Shown here: positions 59,513 to 64,000 of the stretch, in pieces
Layout of the letters: the number at the start of each line of letters is the position of its first letter
How positions within the stretch are numbered: position 1 is the first letter of the stretch
Assembly (NCBI GenBank): GCA_001692895.1
Contig: KV748185.1
Span: forward strand, 1,426,001-1,490,000
Length of the DNA stretch: 64,000 bases
Direction of reading: 5' to 3'
Source of the DNA: Cenococcum geophilum 1.58
Lineage: Eukaryota > Ascomycota > Dothideomycetes > Gloniales > Gloniaceae
Made by a program: the position numbers and the translations under genes
Notes under the pieces: model-generated
Told to the model about the DNA's origin: nothing
The model's database searches: none
Seen by the model: only the letters and a program-made list of their open reading frames with translations

Positions 59513-60670
59513 ATTTAGAGCCTCTGTGAGAGGCTTCCCCTTAACGCCTAAAGTAGATAGCTCTATATTTTATATAGTTATAATATAAATATATTTAAAA
59601 GTATACTATAGAAATCTATGGAAATATATAATAATTTGGTTATTATATAATATAATTATAATTTATATAGTTACAATTTGTACAGTTTTTACAATTTATA
59701 CAATTCGTACAATTCGTACAATTCGTACAATTCGTACAGTTTTTACAATTCGTACAATTTGTATAGTTTACGCACTATTTATTTATAGGGTAGCATTTTG
59801 CCGCAATTTGCTATTAGGTGCTGCAAATTTATTATAAAACGCGTAAATTGCTATTAGGGTGCTGTAAACTTATTATAAAACGTGCGTTTTACGCAAATTG
59901 CTATTAACCATATCCACCTGCCGCAACCGTACGGTTTGTGGCAATTTGCCGCAAACCGCAACAACGAGCCCCAAAAAAAATTTCCTAATGAAAGCTATAA
60001 AAAATATTTTAAGTTTATATTATATATCCAATCTAGCTATTATACCCCTTTTTAAAATTTAAAATCTATAACTCCTTTAAAAATCCTATTAATTCTTTAC
60101 TAAAATCTAAAATCTATAATATATATTTTCTACTACTAAATATTAAATTTATTTTTTAAAAATTTCATATCTTATAGATATTTAGGTTTACTATAACTTT
60201 TTTATTTAAATTTTTATTTTAAAAGTGTGAAAGTTTATTATAACCCTTTGTACCCTTAATTTTTCAAATTTGTATGGGAAATTGCATTTTTTCACTCTTT
60301 TTTAGGTTTATAACCTTATAACAATTTTTTATACTTTTTAATTAAAATTTTAAATAGAGAGAGTTTTAATAAAAGCAAATCCCTATAAGATATTAAATTT
60401 TTAAGTCATATTTTTAATATCTAGTAATAGAAAATATATGCTCAATATAGTAAGTTTTAGTAGGAAGTCGGTAAAACCTAGAGACTTTTAATAAAGGACT
60501 ACGGATTTTAAATACTAAAAAAGTATTGCGATTACTAGATTATATATCTATAAGTAGCTTTAGATGTTTTTTTAAGCTCTAGAATTAATTATGCAACTTT
60601 TATATAGTATTTTGGCAAAAAGTGTCATTTTTGGCGTGACCTCGGCACGGACACTTTTGACGAGGGACTG
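59513..60670. other. AT-rich right part of the TIR element
   Basis: Contains a short array of ACAATTCGT units (about 59690-59765) and a repeated TTTGCTATTAGG(T/G)GCTG phrase (59805-59865). After 60000 it is simple AT-rich DNA up to the right terminal repeat. No reading frame. Confidence 0.5.
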
Positions 60671-61738
60671 TAGCTTCTTCCGACTCTTCCCTAAGTAGTT
60701 ATAATATTATACTTAAACCGTCCGTAATACTATCTCCCTCCTCTTTATCTTTGTCCTTAAAGATTTAAAATATCTCTAAGTTATTTACTAAAGGTATAAT
60801 ATCCGTCTAATTAATTTAGTTAATATTGTTACTTATTATACTTAAAGTAATTTCTTCTTTATACGCCTAACATCGTGCTTACACCGTTACTGCAATATTA
60901 TCTCTTAGTAAGATTATACCGTCTCCATGTTCTTGCTGTTTAAAAGAGGGATTAGTTTACGTTGCGTTAGCAAACCCATCTTTATAATAACTGTCTTCTT
61001 ACTTAAAGTGCACTAAAACGAATATTTGTTCGTCCTATAACGTTTGCTCTACCTTTAATGCTAAATATACGCGACCTATTACTCTTAATAGTTATCTGGT
61101 TCCCTAATTAATTTATTTTAAGGTCTTATATTTAATCTGCTACTGCGCGGCTAGATAGTAAACTGTCTTAAGCCCTTGCTAAGTTAAAACGTTCTTAGGA
61201 CGCGGAATAAAAAGCCTTAAATGCTTATATTGCGGCATCTACTCACTTACTTTATCTTAAAAAGGTTTATAAAAAGGTTTATTCTAAGAAGTGGAAACTT
61301 ATAGAATAAGGTTTATAGGAACTTAGTAATAAAAAAATAGATTCTCTTCTAATAAAGAAGAAAATAGATCTAAGTAGTTCGGCAACTGCTCTTCTTAGGT
61401 CCCCCTTAAGTAACTTATTCTTTAGCGATCCTTCTTTATTAATACTGCCTAACCTAATCTCTTCTAATACTCCTATACCTTTCTTATAGTATTCTTTAGA
61501 TTCTCTAGTAGTTCCTAGGTAGTTTTAGTATAGCCTATCTACTTAACCTTATACCATATTTCGTTGTTAATGTCCTTATAACTAACTATCTTTAAAACTT
61601 ACTATTTGTCTTTCTCCTATCCTTTATACATATCTACTTTATAAACTAGTGGCTTAATATTCCTGTATACTGGCTCTAGTATTATAATATACTGTATAGG
61701 GTAGATCTTTATCTTAGCTAGTAGGTTTAACTTAAATA

Positions 61739-62164
61739 TGTAACGGAACCTTATAGTAGGAACTACGATGGGTTCTATTAATGGGCTAGGTGTGTAGGAA
61801 ATGCAAAGATAGTAGTCGACAACGTAATAATAACTAGTGGAGTAGTTGCCCAACAGATTAACTCCAATTATATTCTGAGAATTACTATAAGGAAGGAACT
61901 ATCTAGGTAGGGACTAAGGGTCCTTAAATACATAACTATACTCCTATAAAATCCTTCTTATACGCGATATATGTATTATATATAAGGTACGTAAGTTCCC
62001 TTTATTCCTCGCGTTCCTTATATAGCACCTTATATAACCTTAGCTACTATTCCTTATTATATAGTTCTACGGGTTTTATCCTAAACCGTGCTTATATTAA
62101 CTAACTAGCTTCTTCTAACTCTTCTCTAAGTAGTTGTAATATTATACTTAAAGCGTCCGTAACA
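61739..62164 (-). repeat. 3' LTR of Gypsy element E2
   Basis: 426 bp, ends TGTAACGG..CCGTAACA. On the minus strand it directly follows a polypurine tract (complement of CCATCTCCCTCCTCTTTATC, 62165-62183). It is homologous to the split E1 LTR (56694-57061 + 60671-60729). At 62100-62101 it holds the empty site of the TIR element. Confidence 0.85.
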
Positions 62165-64000
62165 CCATCTCCCTCCTCTTTATCTTTATCCTTAAAGATA
62201 CCTAATATCTCTAAGTCGTTTACTAGAGGTGTAATATCCGTCTAATTAATTTAGTTAATATCGTTACTTATAATACCTAAAGCTTCTTCTTCTTTATATA
62301 CGCAACGTTGTGCTCACACTATTGCTACAATATTATTACTTAGTAAAATAATACTATCTCCGTATTCTTGTTGCCTAAAAGAGGGGCTAGTATATATTGC
62401 GTTAGCGAGTCCTTTATCTCGGCAACCCTCCTCTTATTTAGAGTGCACCAAAGTAAACATTTAATCGTCTTGCGATGTTCGCTCTACCTCTAACGCTAAG
62501 TATACGCGTCTTATAACTCTTAATAGTTTCTAAGTTCCCTAAGTAATTTGTTATAGGGTCTCGTGTTTAATCTGTTGCTATAAAGCTTAATAGTAACCTA
62601 GCGCAGGCCCTTACTAAACTTAAGTATTCTTAGGATACGGAACAGAAGGCTCTAGATGCTCGCATTATAGCATCTACCCGTCTACTTCGTCTTAAGAAAG
62701 TGCGTAAGAAGGTCTATTTAAAGGAGTGGAAACTTATAGAATAAGGTCTACAGGAACTTAGTAATAAAAGAACGGATTCTTTTCTAATAGAGAAGGAAAC
62801 AACTCTAAGTAGTTCAGCAGTCGCTCTTCCTGGGTCCCCCTTAGGTAACTTATTCTTTGGTAATTCTTTTTTATTAATATTGCCTAACCTTTTCTCTTTT
62901 AATACTCCTATACCTTTCCTATAGCGTTCTTTAGGTTTTCTAATAGTTTCTAGGTAGTCTCGTTATAGCCTATCCACTTTACTTTATACTATATCTTATC
63001 GTCTATATCCTTATAACTAACGATCTTTAAAACTTACTATTTATCTTCCTCTTATCCTCTATATATGTCTGCCTTATAAATCAGTAGCTCAACATTTCCG
63101 TATACTAGCTCTAGCATTGCAATATGCTATATAGGGTAGATCTTTATCCTAGCTGGTAGGTTTAACTTAAATATAACTGGTGAAATTTTTTATGCAATTT
63201 CGAAAGGTCCTAGTTTAACGTGGTCTAATTTCTTACTTAGTTGTCGACTTTTAAAATTTTTATATAGTAGCCATACTTTATCTCCCTCCTTAAGATCTAG
63301 TCCCTTAGATCTCCTAGCATCGTAGTATCTTTTTATCCTTTATTGTACCACCTTAGCTGTTTCTATATGGTCTACATAAAGATTTATTAAGCTCTTTATT
63401 CTTTACTTAGCTATACTACTTATCTTCTTTACTTATTGTAGCGATAATAAGGTCCTTGGCTTATACCCATAATTTGCCTTAAATAGTAACGTGCCTATTC
63501 CTTCTTATAGTGTTATATTATATGCGAACTGCGCAACTAGTAATAGCGATACCCAATTATTTTATGCGTAATTAATATAATGTCTTAGATACTGTTCTAG
63601 TATCTAGTTTAATCTTTCCATTTAACCGTCTGTCTGAAGATAATATACGGTAAAAGTTGCTGCTTAAACTCCTTACTCTGCTAAAAACACTTCTTAGAAT
63701 ACTGCTATAAATCTTAGATCTCTATCTAATATAATCTTACTTAGTGCTCCATATCTCGCGAACACTTTTTTTATATAGATTTTAGCGACATCTTCCGCTA
63801 ATATTTCTTCTGTATATGCTATAAAGTATCCCTACTTCGTAAGCTTGTCTATTATTACTAAGATCGCGTTATAATCTTATCCGGTAATAGGGTCTCTTAA
63901 CTTTAATAACTTAATAATAAAGTCCTATAATATAACCTCCTATAGTCTCTCTAGTATTTTAATAGGTTGTAGCTCTCTATATGGCTTATACCTCGTTAGT
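61739..64000 (-). mobile_element. Gypsy element E2 (chromovirus), nested in E1, runs off the window
   Basis: On the minus strand from the window edge: integrase region (from 64000 to about 63300), integrase C-terminus (SRQLSKKLDHVKLGPFEIA, about 63250-63190; then LNLPARIKIYPI and YGNVELLIYKADIYRG to about 63050), chromodomain region (about 63020-62930), polypurine tract and LTR. Gln codons are stops, as elsewhere. It sits in the middle of E1, a copy of its own family, at AAATA (61734-61738). The 5' LTR and second AAATA should lie beyond 64000. Confidence 0.8.

Larger units (their letters stand above)
57062..60670. mobile_element. 3.6-kb TA-flanked inverted-repeat element carrying satellite arrays
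   Basis: The left end TAGTCCCTCGTCAAAAGTCT (57062 on) matches the reverse complement of the right end CAGTCCCTCGTCAAAAGTGT (60670 back), and both continue CCGTGC.GAG. TA lies on both sides (57060-57061, 60671-60672). The paralogous LTR of E2 has the uninterrupted site at 62100-62101 with one TA. CAGT ends and a TA duplication fit the Tc1/mariner (pogo/Fot1) group. No transposase frame is visible; the interior is tandem arrays (57421-59512) and AT-rich DNA (59520-60650). A non-autonomous element with unusual cargo. Confidence 0.78.
56694..61738 (-). mobile_element. Gypsy element E1 (chromovirus), split by two insertions
   Basis: Its 3' LTR is 56694-57061 plus 60671-60729, interrupted by the TIR element 57062-60670. 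A polypurine tract (complement of CTATCTCCCTCCTCTTT) lies at 60730-60750. The body follows on the minus strand with a chromodomain-like stretch (about 61600-61480: VSYKDINNEIWYKV). The body stops at 61738, where element E2 is inserted. The E1 body is about 1.0 kb visible; the rest should lie beyond the window. Confidence 0.75.

Noticed and set aside
56694..63171. A 1.43-kb tandem duplication
   Set aside because: LTR ends, polypurine tracts and the AAATA flank show nested Gypsy insertions instead.

Overview
The window is eukaryotic: a filamentous ascomycete (Pezizomycotina-type) genome. Genes have short GT..AG introns of about 50-170 nt, and the recognisable products are fungal (Rtt109, Cwc24, a mitoribosomal RNase-III-fold protein, a HET-domain protein). 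The repeats look like RIP (repeat-induced point mutation): C-to-T changes at CpA turn almost every Gln codon of the old transposons into TAA or TAG. A gene island of normal base composition (about 7.9-30.4 kb) sits between two AT-rich transposon blocks (1-7.2 kb and about 31-64 kb). I saw no tRNA, rRNA or CRISPR.

Left block: the 3' part of a RIPped Copia element with its terminal LTR, a RIP-killed reading frame of unknown product on the minus strand, a hAT transposase relic whose C-terminus is still nearly intact, and a PIF/Harbinger-like MITE at the island edge.

Gene island, left to right: cwc24 (-); a broken HET-domain gene (-); a pogo/mariner-type MITE; the mitoribosomal gene (-, three exons rebuilt here) divergent from rtt109 (+, one unresolved frame change in a low-complexity stretch); a large disordered single-pass membrane protein (-); an unidentified fragment (-); a short-chain dehydrogenase pseudogene (+); a small PH-like protein (+); and a divergent pair made of a cyanovirin-N-homology/coiled-coil protein (-) and a long multi-exon helical protein with a central hydrophobic segment (+), the latter carrying several lesions. 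The housekeeping genes are intact while the accessory genes (HET, SDR, helical protein) are decaying.

Right block: a second hAT relic; a complete 5.96-kb Gypsy chromovirus with 359-bp LTRs and a perfect 5-bp target duplication; a cassette of three ordered tandem arrays; a 41-bp satellite with an assembly gap; a solo LTR with perfect target duplication; a gag relic; a 5.2-kb Tad-like LINE with a 13-bp target duplication; and nested minus-strand Gypsy elements. The most unusual object is a 3.6-kb TA-flanked inverted-repeat element (57062-60670) whose interior is largely an inverted copy of the same three-array cassette. It sits inside a Gypsy LTR whose uninterrupted paralogue, the empty site, lies 1.4 kb away in the same window.
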